Source: Brevundimonas albigilva
GTDB lineage: Bacteria; Pseudomonadota; Alphaproteobacteria; Caulobacterales; Caulobacteraceae
Length of the DNA: 64,000 nucleotides
Direction of reading: 5' to 3'
Assembly: GCF_023503965.1 (NCBI RefSeq)
Contig: NZ_CP097298.1
Location: 1,815,001-1,879,000 of the forward strand
Position numbers and translations under genes: made by a program. A model generated the notes under the pieces. That model had not been told where the DNA came from. It was given only the letters and a program-made list of their open reading frames with translations, and searched no databases. This document shows, piece by piece, positions 50,990 through 63,663 of this stretch; within the stretch, counting starts at the first letter, position 1, and each line of letters opens with the position of its first letter.

Positions 50990-51708
50990 TCAGGCCTCCA
51001 GCGCCGGCGCGCGCGCAGGGTCACGACCCGGCGGCGGCGCACCTCGGTGCGGATCGCGCTCAGCCACAGGGCGGAAAACAGCACGCCATAGGCCGCCAGC
51101 ATGGTCAGGAAGGCCGGCACATAGGCCGGGTCCAGCCCCGACGAGCCGGGGCTCAGGAAGCTGGCGGGCTGATGCAGGGTGTTCCACCAGTCGACCGAGA
51201 ACTTGACGATGGGCAGGTTGACCAGGCCGACCAGCCCCAGCACCGCCGCCGCCCGCGCCGCCTTCTGCTCGTCGTCGATTGAGGCCCTCAGCGCCATGTA
51301 GCCCAGGTAGAACAGGAACAGCACCAGGACGCTGGTCAGGCGCGCGTCCCACACCCACCACGTCCCCCACATCGGCTGGCCCCACAGCGATCCGGTCACC
51401 AGCGCCAGCCCCGTCAGGGCCGCGCCGGGCAGGGCGGCCGCCCGCGCGGCGGCGTCGGCCAGGGCGTGGCGGAACACCAGGGCGAAGAAGCTGGAGACGC
51501 CCAGCGCCCCATAGGCCCCCAGGCCCCACACCGCCGCGGGCACGTGCACGAACATGATCCGCACCGTGTCGCCCTGCTGATAGTCGGCGGGAACCGAAAA
51601 GCTCAGCCACGCTCCGACCGCCAGCAGCACGCCCGCCGCCGCCCACAGCACGGGCGCCAGCGGGCCGGTGAAGGCCATGAAGCGCTGCGGATTGGACAGG
51701 CCGAACAT
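50990..51708 (-). CDS. ccmC: Heme exporter subunit CcmC, probable frame break at the end
   Basis: About 240 residues with six membrane helices and the tryptophan-rich heme-handling motif WGTWWVWDARLTSVLVLFLFY, with His residues in VHVPAAVWG and WWNTLHQPAS. The main frame stays open to 50971, ending with an unusual tail that runs into ccmD. One missing base at about 51001-51010 would give RARRALEA and a stop at 50990-50992, directly before the ccmD ATG, the normal arrangement. I use that end. CcmC delivers heme to CcmE. Confidence 0.9.
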
Positions 51709-51750
51709 GGCGTCAGCGCTTACGCGGCGAGGGGGCGGCGGGCAAGCGGC

Positions 51751-52466
51751 TCATCCCTGGGCGTTGCGGACGGCGGCGGCCCCGGCGAAGGGGGTCAGGA
51801 CGGCGGCGAACAGCACATAGGCCGACAGCAGGGCCAGGGCCGGGGCGGGGGACTGGCCCGCCGCCCGCTCCAGCGCCCCGGCGCCGAACACCACCGGCGG
51901 GATGAACAGCGGCAGGACCACCACGGCGATCAGCAGGCCGCCGCGCCGCGCGCCCAGGGCCACGGCCGCGCCCAGGGCCCCGGTCAGGGCGAACCCCAGG
52001 CCGCCGATCACGGCCCCCAGGGCGACCAGCGGCGTCAGGCCGACCGGCAGGCCCAGCGCCAGGGCCGCGACCGGCGCCGTCAGCGCCAGCGGCAGGCCGA
52101 CGGCGACCCACTGGGCGACGGCCTTGATCAGGACCACCCCCTCCATCGGCAGGTGGCCGACCGCCAGCAGGTCCAGCGCCCCGTCCTCCAGGTCGCGCTC
52201 GAACAGCCGCTCCAGCGACAGCAGCGAGGCCAGGGCCAGGCCCAGCCAGGCCACCCCGCCCGCGACCGGCCTCAACGTCCGGGGTCGCCGCCCGCCGCCA
52301 GCGGCAGCAGCACCGTCAGGCACAGCAGGAAGCCGCAGGCCAGCAGCGGCCCGCCGCCGCCGTTCCACGCCAGGTCCAGCTCCCGTTCCAGCAGCACGCG
52401 CGTCGCGCCGCGCAGGCCGGGCGGGCGGGGCTCCACGCCCTCGGGATCGCGCGGGCCGAACCTCAC
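51751..52466 (-). CDS. ccmB: Heme exporter permease CcmB, one frame break
   Basis: About 238 residues, six membrane helices ([57 protein letters not shown]; ending [20 protein letters not shown]). The segment [20 protein letters not shown] is typical of CcmB. Start GTG 52466 overlaps the ccmA stop (TGA/GTG). The first and second helices are in different frames; one C missing at 52281-52284 turns GGDP-R-TLRP into an open frame. CcmB with CcmA forms the ABC part of the heme/CcmE release system. Confidence 0.88.
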
Positions 52467-53086
52467 GACAGTCCCCCCAGGTCCAGGGTCCGCGCCGGGA
52501 TCGGCAGGGGGTCGTGCACGGCCGCCAGGATCAGGCCGTCGGCCTGCAGGTGGCGTCTCATGCAGGCGGCGAAGGCGTCGCGCCAGCGCGCGTCCAGCGG
52601 CGCCATCGGCTCGTCCAGCAGCCACAGGGCGCGCGGCGACCCGACCAGCCGGCCCATCGCCAGCCGGCGTCTCTGGCCCGCCGACAGCCGCCGCACCTCC
52701 AGGTCCAGCAGGGGCTTCAGGCCGAAGGCCTCGACCGCGTCGTCGACCCCGTACTGGGTGTGGCCCAGCCAGTCGCACTGGAAACCCAGTTCCTGGCGCG
52801 CGGTGCGGCCGGTCTTCAGCCCGTCCTGATGGCCCAGCAGATGCGTCTCGCGCCCCCGCGCCTCGGCGGGATCCAGCGGATTGCCGTCGCCGTCGTGGAA
52901 GGCGATCTCCCCCGCCTCGGGCCGGATCAGGCCGGCGACGGCGCGCAGCAGGCTGGTCTTGCCCGCCCCGTTGGCGCCGGTCAGCACCGCCGCCTCCCCC
53001 GCCTTCAGACCAAAGTCGAGGTTCCTGAACAGCACGCGCTCGCCGCGCGCCACAGACAGGCCGGACAGGGACAGGGCGTGGATCAT
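52463..53086 (-). CDS. ccmA: Heme exporter ATP-binding protein CcmA
   Basis: A 207-residue ABC ATPase: Walker [16 protein letters not shown], signature [14 protein letters not shown], Walker [14 protein letters not shown]. Its small size and position before ccmB identify it as CcmA. Energises release of heme-CcmE in cytochrome c maturation. It is divergent from aconitase; a perfect hairpin lies 12 bases before its start. No ccmE, ccmF or ccmH is in the window. Frame intact. Confidence 0.92.
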   Translation of the reverse strand: MIHALSLSGLSVARGERVLFRNLDFGLKAGEAAVLTGANGAGKTSLLRAVAGLIRPEAGEIAFHDGDGNPLDPAEARGRETHLLGHQDGLKTGRTARQELGFQCDWLGHTQYGVDDAVEAFGLKPLLDLEVRRLSAGQRRRLAMGRLVGSPRALWLLDEPMAPLDARWRDAFAACMRRHLQADGLILAAVHDPLPIPARTLDLGGLS

Positions 53087-53097
53087 CGGACGTAAAT

Positions 53098-53122
53098 CTC
53101 CCTCCCCATGAAGGGGAGGGAG
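53098..53122. repeat. Perfect 10-bp-stem hairpin
   Basis: CTCCCTCCCC (53098-53107) and GGGGAGGGAG (53113-53122) around a 5-base loop. Located between the divergent ccmA and acnA genes. It resembles dispersed short palindromes of alphaproteobacteria and could be a copy of such a repeat. It has no T-run on the plus strand. Confidence 0.7.
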
Positions 53123-53323
53123 AATTCCTGTGATCTTTGCGAACCCTTCTCAATGTCCATGCCGGAGGTGTGGACACATGGACCCGGCCGCCCGGCGAGG
53201 CTATATGCGCCCTCGCCGTAGCCGGCTTTCGCGGCGCGCGGCGGGGACCTGTGCGCCCCGTCGTCCAGCGCGCGAAGGGGCGAACCGAATTGTCGGGCGG
53301 CGCTGACCAGAGGACCACTCTCC

Positions 53324-56050
<2,727 letters not shown>

Positions 56051-56076
56051 GGAGCGCGACAGGCTGAAACGAAAGA

Positions 56077-56109
56077 GGGCCGGCGGAGCGATCCGCCGGC
56101 CCTTTTGTC
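56077..56109 (+). terminator. Rho-independent terminator after acnA
   Basis: Perfect 11-base stem (56077-56087 with 56092-56102) with a GCGA loop followed by TTTTGTC. Strongest terminator in the window. Confidence 0.95.
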
Positions 56110-56131
56110 TGGTTCGGCCCTCTGGCGTTTC

Positions 56132-56165
56132 CGTCAAACGACGCCTATATTCGCGTCAGATGACG
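56132..56165 (+). promoter_or_regulatory. Two palindromes flanking a -10 element, operator of the RES module
   Basis: CGTCAAACGACG (56132-56143) and CGTCAGATGACG (56154-56165) share the arms CGTC...GACG and are 22 bp apart centre to centre, two helical turns, placing them on one DNA face. TATATT (56146-56151) lies between them as a likely -10. The antitoxin ATG is 16 bases after the second palindrome. Expected binding sites for the Xre-type antitoxin. Confidence 0.65.
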
Positions 56166-56181
56166 CACCCGGACCCCGCCC

Positions 56182-56647
56182 ATGACCGCGCTCGACCTTT
56201 ACGCCCAGCCCGAGGCCCTGCCGGCCAGCGACGCGGCGCGGATCGGCCGGCTGCTGGGGCTGAACGACGACACGCCGCTGGACGACGTGGCCCTGGCCGA
56301 GCGGGTGTCGCAGGGGCTGAAGCCGACCTCGGCCGCCGCCCTGGGCCAAGTCATCGGCATGCCCCACGTCGTGGGCAAGCTGATCCCCGAGGCGACGCTG
56401 CGCCGCGCCCGCACCAGCCGAAAGCCGCTGTCGCGCGAGATGAGCGAGCGGCTGTACGAGGTCGGCCGCGTGGTCGACGCCGTCAGCCGCGCCTATCACG
56501 CGACACCGCCGCCATCGTCCGCTTCCTGAACCGGCCGCACCAGCTGCTGGGCGGCCGCACCCCCTGGCCATGGCCCAGTCGTCCTCGGCCGGGGCGGACG
56601 CGGTGATCAACCTTGTCCGCCGCGCCGACGCCGGCTTCGCCGTCTAG
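56182..56647 (+). CDS. Xre/MbcA/ParS-type antitoxin, two frame breaks
   Basis: About 155 residues. The N-terminal half contains a helix-turn-helix-like region (LDDVALAERVSQGLKPTSAAALGQVIG), and the C-terminal half the DUF2384 toxin-binding domain (REMSERLYEVGRVVDAVSRAYHGD, FLNRPHQLLGGRTPLAMAQ). It is broken twice: one G missing near 56500 and one C missing at about 56560-56564; with both restored the frame runs to TAG 56645-56647. It is followed after two bases by the RES toxin gene. Expected to bind the toxin and the palindromes upstream. Confidence 0.85.
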
Positions 56648-56649
56648 GC

Positions 56650-57126
56650 ATGGTTCGCGTCCTGGACGACGCGCTGAAGGCGTTCCGCATCGGCGATCCG
56701 CGCGGCGAGCATCCGATCTGGAGCGACGGCGGCGCCCGCCTGGCCTCGGGCCGCTGGCACGAGGCGGGCCAGCGCGCGGTCTATGCGGCCGAACACTATT
56801 CCACCGCCCTGCTGGAAAAGCTGGTCCACTTCGGCGGCGAACTGCCGACCGGCCAGCACTATGTCGAGATCCACGTCCCGGCCGGGGTGTCCTACGAGGT
56901 GGTCAATCCGGACCTGGTCCCCGGCTGGGCCGAGCCCGGCGGCGCGGCCGCGCGCGCCTTCGGCCGCGACTGGTTCATGCAGGGGCGTTCGGCGGTGCTG
57001 ATCGTCCCATCGGTGGTGGCCCGGATGGAGCGCAACCTGGTCTTCAACGCCGCCCACCCCGACTTCGCCCGCGTCCGGCCGGGGCTGGAGACGCCCGTCT
57101 GGTGGGACCAGCGGCTGTTCGGCTGA
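56650..57126 (+). CDS. RES-domain toxin (NAD+ phosphorylase type)
   Basis: A 158-residue RES protein: conserved Arg in KAFRIGDPRGEHP, GRWHEAGQRAVYAAEHYSTALLEKL with conserved Tyr and Glu, and ending GLETPVWWDQRLFG. RES toxins characterised elsewhere deplete NAD+ by phosphorolysis or degradation. The domain is complete. It is coupled to the DUF2384 antitoxin two bases upstream. A large palindromic repeat follows. Frame intact. Confidence 0.88.
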   Translation: MVRVLDDALKAFRIGDPRGEHPIWSDGGARLASGRWHEAGQRAVYAAEHYSTALLEKLVHFGGELPTGQHYVEIHVPAGVSYEVVNPDLVPGWAEPGGAAARAFGRDWFMQGRSAVLIVPSVVARMERNLVFNAAHPDFARVRPGLETPVWWDQRLFG

Positions 57127-57162
57127 ACCCATCGAGACCTTCGAAAGGTTCAAGCCCCTAGC

Positions 57163-57291
57163 CGTCCTTCCGGGGCTTCGCGCAGCGAAGAACCCGGAAC
57201 CCAGGGCCGCGGTCACGGCCGCCCGCCGCGTTCGGCGTCGCACCTTCCCTCCTGGGTTCCGGGTTCGTCCTGCGGCCGCCCCGGAAGGACG
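57163..57291. repeat. 129-bp long inverted-repeat element
   Basis: Two arm pairs: 57163-57176 with 57278-57291 (14 bp) and 57190-57205 with 57251-57266 (16 bp), each perfect when inverted, so the element can fold into a long cruciform. It lies between the convergent RES toxin gene and the OxyR-like gene and could act as a two-way transcription barrier. The remaining 57127-57352 holds no gene I can support. Confidence 0.8.
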
Positions 57292-57352
57292 AAGATTGAC
57301 CTCGGGCGCCGGGATGGGACCCGCGGTCCGTCAAGCCTTGGGCCTCGACCGC

Positions 57353-58255
57353 TCAGTCCAGCTTCAGCGCCTCGGCCAGCAGCTTGGCCTCGGCCGCGCG
57401 GCTGGAGCCCGCGCGCCAGGCGACGACGATCTCGCGCCGGGGCGGCGCGTCGCCCGCCGGGGTCTCGAAGGCGCGCACGGCGACCGACGGATTGTCGGCC
57501 AGCCCCGCCTGCACCGCCATCCGGGGCAGGAAGGAGACCCCCAGGCCCGATCCGACCATCTGCACCAGGGTGTGCAGGCTGGTGGCGGCGAAGACGTCGT
57601 CCCCGCGCGGCGCCTCGATCTCCAGCGCCGCCAGGGCCTGGTCGCGCAGGCAATGGCCGTCCTCCAGCAGGATCAGGTCCTCGGCCTTCAGCGAGCCGGG
57701 CCGGATCGGCCCCGGCGCGGCCAGCGGATGGTCGCGCGGCGCGGCGGCCAGGATCTCGTCGTCGCCGATCCGCGCGTGGGCGATGCCCGGCGCGTCATAG
57801 GGCAGGGCGATCACCGCCGCGTCCAGCTGGCCGGCCTTCAGCCCCGCGATCAGCCGGGGCGTCAGGTCCTCGCGGATGAACAGCTTCAGGTTCGGATAGG
57901 CCGCCTTCACCTGCGGCAGCTTGGCGGGCAGCAGGAAGGGGGCGACGGTCGGGATGACGCCCAGCCGGAACCGGCCCGACAGGGGGCGGCCGGCGTTCTG
58001 GCCGCCCGCCTCGACCAGGTCCTCGGTGCGGGCCAGCACGTCCTCGGCGCGGCGCACGGCCTCGGCGCCCACGGCGGTCATGATGACATTGCCCCGCGCG
58101 CGCTCGACCACGGGCGCGCCCAGGATGCGCTCCAGCTCCTGCACCCCGGCGCTCAGGGCGGGCTGGCTGACGTGGGCCGCCTCGGCCGCGCGCGAGAACG
58201 AGCCGTGCTCGGCCAGGAGCTTCAGATACTGGAGTTGGCGCAGGGTGGGGAGCAT
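57353..58255 (-). CDS. oxyR: LysR-family regulator, OxyR-like, lacking the second redox Cys
   Basis: A 300-residue LysR regulator: N-terminal helix-turn-helix (LRQLQYLKLLAEHGSFSRAA, VSQPALSAGVQELERILGAP) and a periplasmic-binding-like sensor. The segment ILLEDGHCLRDQALAAL matches OxyR (LEDGHCLRDQ) and contains the peroxidatic Cys (residue 205 when counted from the ATG at 58264), but the position of E. coli Cys208 is Leu. I start at ATG 58255 (MLPTLRQ); ATG 58264 is in frame. It is probably a peroxide-responsive activator; with one Cys it may use a different redox chemistry. Confidence 0.85.
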   Translation of the reverse strand: MLPTLRQLQYLKLLAEHGSFSRAAEAAHVSQPALSAGVQELERILGAPVVERARGNVIMTAVGAEAVRRAEDVLARTEDLVEAGGQNAGRPLSGRFRLGVIPTVAPFLLPAKLPQVKAAYPNLKLFIREDLTPRLIAGLKAGQLDAAVIALPYDAPGIAHARIGDDEILAAAPRDHPLAAPGPIRPGSLKAEDLILLEDGHCLRDQALAALEIEAPRGDDVFAATSLHTLVQMVGSGLGVSFLPRMAVQAGLADNPSVAVRAFETPAGDAPPRREIVVAWRAGSSRAAEAKLLAEALKLD

Positions 58256-58306
58256 GACCGCCACATAGGCCCTCCCTATCGCTAAATCAAAAGCAATCGA
58301 CTGCGT

Positions 58307-59103
58307 TTATTGTGCACTCGCCAGCGGCTTCAGCCGGATCTCGTACAGGCGCGGCCAGCGCTTGCCGGTGACGTACAGCCGTCGCGCGGCCGCATCCCAG
58401 GCCACGCCGTTAGCCACGTCGTCGTTCGGGTCGACCTCGGGGCCGGTCGGGGCCAGGGCGGCCAGGTCGATGAAGGCCTTGACCGCCCCCGTCTCCGGGT
58501 CGATCCGCGCGATGCGGCTGTCCTGCCAGATGTTGGCCAGGATCTCGCCGTCGACCCATTCCAGCTCGTTGATCTGGTCCAGCGGCCGGCCGTCCGCGGT
58601 GACGGCGACGCGCCCCGTCTCGGCGAAGGTGTCCGGGTCGATGAAGCGGATCTGGTCGGTGCCGTCGCTCATCACCAGCCGCCGCCCGTCGGTCGTCAGG
58701 CCCCAGCCCTCTCCGGGATAGGAAAAGGCGCCCATCGGGGAAAAGTCGTCCAGCCGCCAGACGAAGCCCAGGTGGTTGCGCCACGTCAGGCTGAACAGCC
58801 GCTCGCCGATGGCGGCGACGCCCTCGCCGAAATAGACGGTGGGCAGGTCGCGCTGGCGCACCACCCGGCCGGTCTCCAGTTCGACCTGGCGGAGGAAGGA
58901 CGGATAAAGGCCCGTGCTCTCGAACAGGGCGCCGTCCCGCACGAACAGCCCCTCGGTGAAGGCGGTCGGATCGTGCGGATAGGCGGTCACGACCTCATAG
59001 TCCTGGACCGGAACGCGGGCGACGGCGGCCGGCGCCAGCAACAGGGCCAGCGCCAGCAGGGCGCGCCCGGCCAGACGAAGGGGCGTCTCGCCGGGCGACC
59101 CAC
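58307..59103 (-). CDS. Secreted glutaminyl-peptide cyclotransferase, probable frame break at start
   Basis: About 265 residues: mature part VQDYEVVTAYPHDPTAFTEG, FVRDGALFESTGLY, GEGWGLTTDGRRLVMSDGTD, NELEWVDGEILANIWQ and the ending GKRWPRLYEIRL match the bacterial beta-propeller glutaminyl cyclase family (PF05096), which forms N-terminal pyroglutamate. The N-terminal signal (LAGRALLALALLLAPAA) is clear, but no start codon precedes it in the main frame. GTG 59103 would serve if one base is restored at about 59080-59083 (MGRPARRP-LRLAG). It follows terC closely. Confidence 0.75.
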
Positions 59104-59106
59104 GGC

Positions 59107-59969
59107 TCAGGCCTGCTCGGCCGCCGCCTCGGCCTCGGCCTTCTCGGCGCGGACTTCGGCGGCGTCGGCCTCGGCCCGGGCGGCCTGGGCCTTGGCCTTC
59201 TTGGACTGGGCGTTCCTGGACATCATGTTCAACGCCTCGACCAGGGCCGAGAAGGCCATGGCCGCATAGATGTAGCCCTTGGGCACATGGACGCCGAAGC
59301 CGTCGGCGATCAGCACCGCGCCGATCATCAGCAGGAAGCCCAGGGCCAGCATGACCACGGTCGGGTTCTTGTCGATGAAATTGGCCAGCGGGTCGGCGGC
59401 CAGCAGCATGCACAGCACGGCGATGACGACGGCGATCATCATGATCGGCACGTGATCGGTCATGCCGACGGCCGTCAGGATCGAGTCGATCGAGAACACC
59501 AGGTCCAGCAGGATGATCTGGAAGATGGCCGAACCGACGTTGTTGATGACGACGTCCTTCTTGTCCTTCTCCAGCAGGTCGTGGGACGGCGTGGTGTCGA
59601 CCGAATGGTGGATCTCCTTGGTCGCCTTCCAGACCAGGAACAGGCCGCCAGCGATCAGGATCAGGTCGCGCCAGCTGAAGGCGGTCTCGAACCCGGCGCC
59701 GGACAGGCCCAGGTCGAAGACCGGCGCCGTCAGGCCCACGATCCAGCCGATCGTCGCCAGCAGGCCCAGTCGCATGACCAGGGCCAGGCCGATGCCGATG
59801 CGCCGCGTGCGCTGGCGGTGTTCGGGGGCAGCTTGTTCGACAGGATCGAGATGAAGATCAGGTTGTCGATCCCCAGCACGACCTCCATGACCACCAGGGT
59901 GATCAGGGCCGCCCAGGCGGCGGGGTCGGAGAAGATGGCGCCGAGGCCTTCGAACATTGGATTTCCCAT
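59107..59969 (-). CDS. TerC-family integral membrane protein, one frame break
   Basis: About 288 residues with about eight membrane helices and the TerC signatures: [23 protein letters not shown] (split: [15 protein letters not shown]) and [17 protein letters not shown], each with conserved Asp in the membrane. Such proteins are linked to manganese export or tellurite response; the role here is inferred. The first 50 residues and the rest are in different frames; restoring one base at 59821-59827 gives [18 protein letters not shown] 59957 is an alternative start. Confidence 0.85.
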
Positions 59970-60282
59970 AAAGAAGTGAAGCCGCTGGCGTAGCGGCGCC
60001 GTCGTTCCCCATCAAGCGCCCGCCGGGGGCGGATGGTCGCACCCCGTCGCGCCTGCGTCGCTGAACGCGCCGCGGCGGCGCCGGCTCCCGGACCTGCGAC
60101 CTTTGGGGGCCATCACACAATGTTGCGAGCGGCGAAACCCCGTGCTATCAGGCGCCCGGCTTGCGGGGGCGTGTTTGCGGATACGGCCCCTGTCGTGCTT
60201 TCCGTAAGCATTTCAAGCTCTTGGCCGGCGCGGCACCGTCGCTGGTCGCGACCCTGACACAACGACTTCGGACCCTTTATCA
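59970..60282. other. Intergenic region upstream of the atp genes
   Basis: About 310 bases between the divergent terC and atpH genes with no gene I can support. It presumably contains the atp promoter; I see no clear -35/-10 pair and no convincing repeat. Confidence 0.5.
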
Positions 60283-60837
60283 GTGGCTGATGAATTCAGA
60301 ACGACGGAAGTCGGCGATCGCTACGCACAGGCGCTGTTCGACCTGGCGCTGGAGACGGGGCGCCTTGACGCCGTTCGCGCCGACCTGACGTCGCTGAAGG
60401 CGGCCTGGCTGGACAGCGCGGACCTGCGCCGCCTGGCGACCTCGCCGGTGATAGCCGCCGACGACCAGGTCAAGGGCCTGACCGCCATCGCCGCCAAGGC
60501 CGGGTTCGAAAAGACCACCGCCAACTTTCTGGGCCTGCTGGCCCAGAACGGCCGCGCCCGCGACCTGCCCGCCGTGATCGCGGGCTTCCAGGCGCGCTAC
60601 GCCAAGCACGCCGGCATCGTCGCCGCCGAGGTCGTCTCGGCCCAGCCGCTGGACGCCAGGCAGCTGGCCGCGATCGAGGCCGCCCTGAACAAGAGCCTGG
60701 GCAAGGCGCCGGAACTGACCACGCGGGTCGACCTGGCCCTCCTGGGCGGCCTGAAGATCAAGGTCGGATCCAAGCTGTTCGACGCCTCGCTGAAGACCAA
60801 GCTCGACCAGATGAAGTTCGCCCTCAAGCGCGCCTGA
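60283..60837 (+). CDS. atpH: ATP synthase F1 subunit delta AtpH
   Basis: A 184-residue delta subunit: GDRYAQALFDLALETGRLDAVRADL at the N-terminus (six-helix domain) and the C-terminal ELTTRVDLALLGGLKIKVGSKLFDASL signature. It links the F1 stator to subunit b. The start is GTG 60283. It is first of the F1 genes, with F0 genes elsewhere, the alphaproteobacterial arrangement. Frame intact. Confidence 0.95.
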   Translation: MADEFRTTEVGDRYAQALFDLALETGRLDAVRADLTSLKAAWLDSADLRRLATSPVIAADDQVKGLTAIAAKAGFEKTTANFLGLLAQNGRARDLPAVIAGFQARYAKHAGIVAAEVVSAQPLDARQLAAIEAALNKSLGKAPELTTRVDLALLGGLKIKVGSKLFDASLKTKLDQMKFALKRA

Positions 60838-60867
60838 CGCGCCGACCCTGAAATGCAGCGCGCCTGA

Positions 60868-62439
<1,572 letters not shown>

Positions 62440-62472
62440 GTTCAACCGGATAAGCTGAGAGAGTAGCGCCGG

Positions 62473-63351
62473 ATGGCCAGCCTCAAGGAAATGCGCAATC
62501 GGATCGGAAGCGTGAAAGCCACGCAGAAGATCACGAAGGCCATGCAGATGGTCGCCGCGGCCAAGCTGAAGCGCGCCCAGGACCAGGCCGAAAGCGCCCG
62601 GCCCTATGCGCAGAAGATGGCCTCGGTCATCGCCAACCTGGCCGCCGGCGTCTCGGGCGCCGACGCGCCCCGGCTGCTGGCCGGCACGGGCGATGACCAG
62701 CGCCACCTGATCGTGGTCGCCACGGCCGACAAGGGCCTGGCGGGCGGCTTCTCGACCAACGTCATCCGCGCCGCGCGCGAGCGGATCAACAGCCTGATCG
62801 CCCAGGGCAAGGACGTGAAGATCATCGCCGTCGGCAAGAAGTCGCGCGATCAGCTGGCGCGTCTGTATGGCGACAGGCTGGTCCGCACCTTCGAACTGAG
62901 CGAGCACAAGACCGTCGGCCTGCCCTCGGCCCAGCCGATCGCCGAGATGATCGCCACGGCGTTCGAGGACGGCCAGGCCGACGTGGTCACCCTGTTCTAC
63001 AGCCAGTTCCGCTCGGTGATCTCCCAGGTTCCGACCGCCAAGCAGCTGATCCCGGCGGTGGTGGAAGGCGACGCCGCCCCGATCGACCTGAACGGCGCGG
63101 TCTATGAATACGAGCCCTCGGAAGAGGAAATCCTGGAAACCCTGCTGCCGCGCAACCTGACGACCCAGATCCTGGCCGCCCTGTACGAGAACCAGGCCGG
63201 CTTCTTCGGCTCGCAGATGGCGGCGATGGACAACGCCACGCGCAACGCCGGCGACCTCATCAACGCCCTGACGCTGCAGTTCAACCGCAAGCGCCAGGCC
63301 CAGATCACCACCGAGCTGATCGAGATCATCGCCGGCGCCGAAGCGCTTTGA
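62473..63351 (+). CDS. atpG: ATP synthase F1 subunit gamma AtpG
   Basis: A 292-residue gamma subunit, the rotor shaft: N-terminal [20 protein letters not shown] and the C-terminal [42 protein letters not shown] (in parts) are typical, ending [12 protein letters not shown]. Start ATG 62473. atpD would normally follow; instead a toxin-antitoxin pair begins 45 bases later. Frame intact. Confidence 0.96.
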   Translation: MASLKEMRNRIGSVKATQKITKAMQMVAAAKLKRAQDQAESARPYAQKMASVIANLAAGVSGADAPRLLAGTGDDQRHLIVVATADKGLAGGFSTNVIRAARERINSLIAQGKDVKIIAVGKKSRDQLARLYGDRLVRTFELSEHKTVGLPSAQPIAEMIATAFEDGQADVVTLFYSQFRSVISQVPTAKQLIPAVVEGDAAPIDLNGAVYEYEPSEEEILETLLPRNLTTQILAALYENQAGFFGSQMAAMDNATRNAGDLINALTLQFNRKRQAQITTELIEIIAGAEAL

Positions 63352-63354
63352 TCT

Positions 63355-63385
63355 GACAGCATTGACAGCAACGACAGCACTGACC
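63355..63385 (+). repeat. 9-bp tandem repeats between atpG and the antitoxin
   Basis: GACAGCA recurs at 63355-63361, 63364-63370 and 63373-63379, a 9-bp period, with a fourth partial GACC at 63382-63385. It lies 12 bases before the antitoxin ATG. It could be an operator of the toxin-antitoxin pair or a slippage product. Confidence 0.6.
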
Positions 63386-63396
63386 ATCTAAAGGCC

Positions 63397-63663
63397 ATGG
63401 CCACCCTCACCGTCCGCAACCTGCCCGACTCGACCCGTGACGCGATCCGCGTCGCGGCCGCGCGTCATGGCCGGAGCATGGAGGCCGAGGTGCGCGTCGC
63501 CCTGGAGCAGACCTTCAGGCCTGAGAAGCCCGCGCTGACGGCTCAGGAACGGTTGGCCAGGATCGACGCCGCCGTTCTGCAGGCCTATGCGGGCAAACGG
63601 CCCGACTGGACCGTCGATGACTTTATCGTCGAACGTCGCCAGGCTGCGGAGCGCGGCGAATGA
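63397..63663 (+). CDS. FitA/VapB-like antitoxin in the atp operon
   Basis: An 88-residue protein: ribbon-helix-helix N-terminus ATLTVRNLPDSTRDAIRVAAARHGRSMEAEVRVAL, given in parts, matching FitA-type antitoxins, then a linker and a C-terminal part (WTVDDFIVERRQ) for toxin binding. It starts 45 bases after atpG on the same strand; its stop overlaps the toxin ATG (ATGA). Without a clear own promoter it may share the atp transcript. Confidence 0.85.
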   Translation: MATLTVRNLPDSTRDAIRVAAARHGRSMEAEVRVALEQTFRPEKPALTAQERLARIDAAVLQAYAGKRPDWTVDDFIVERRQAAERGE

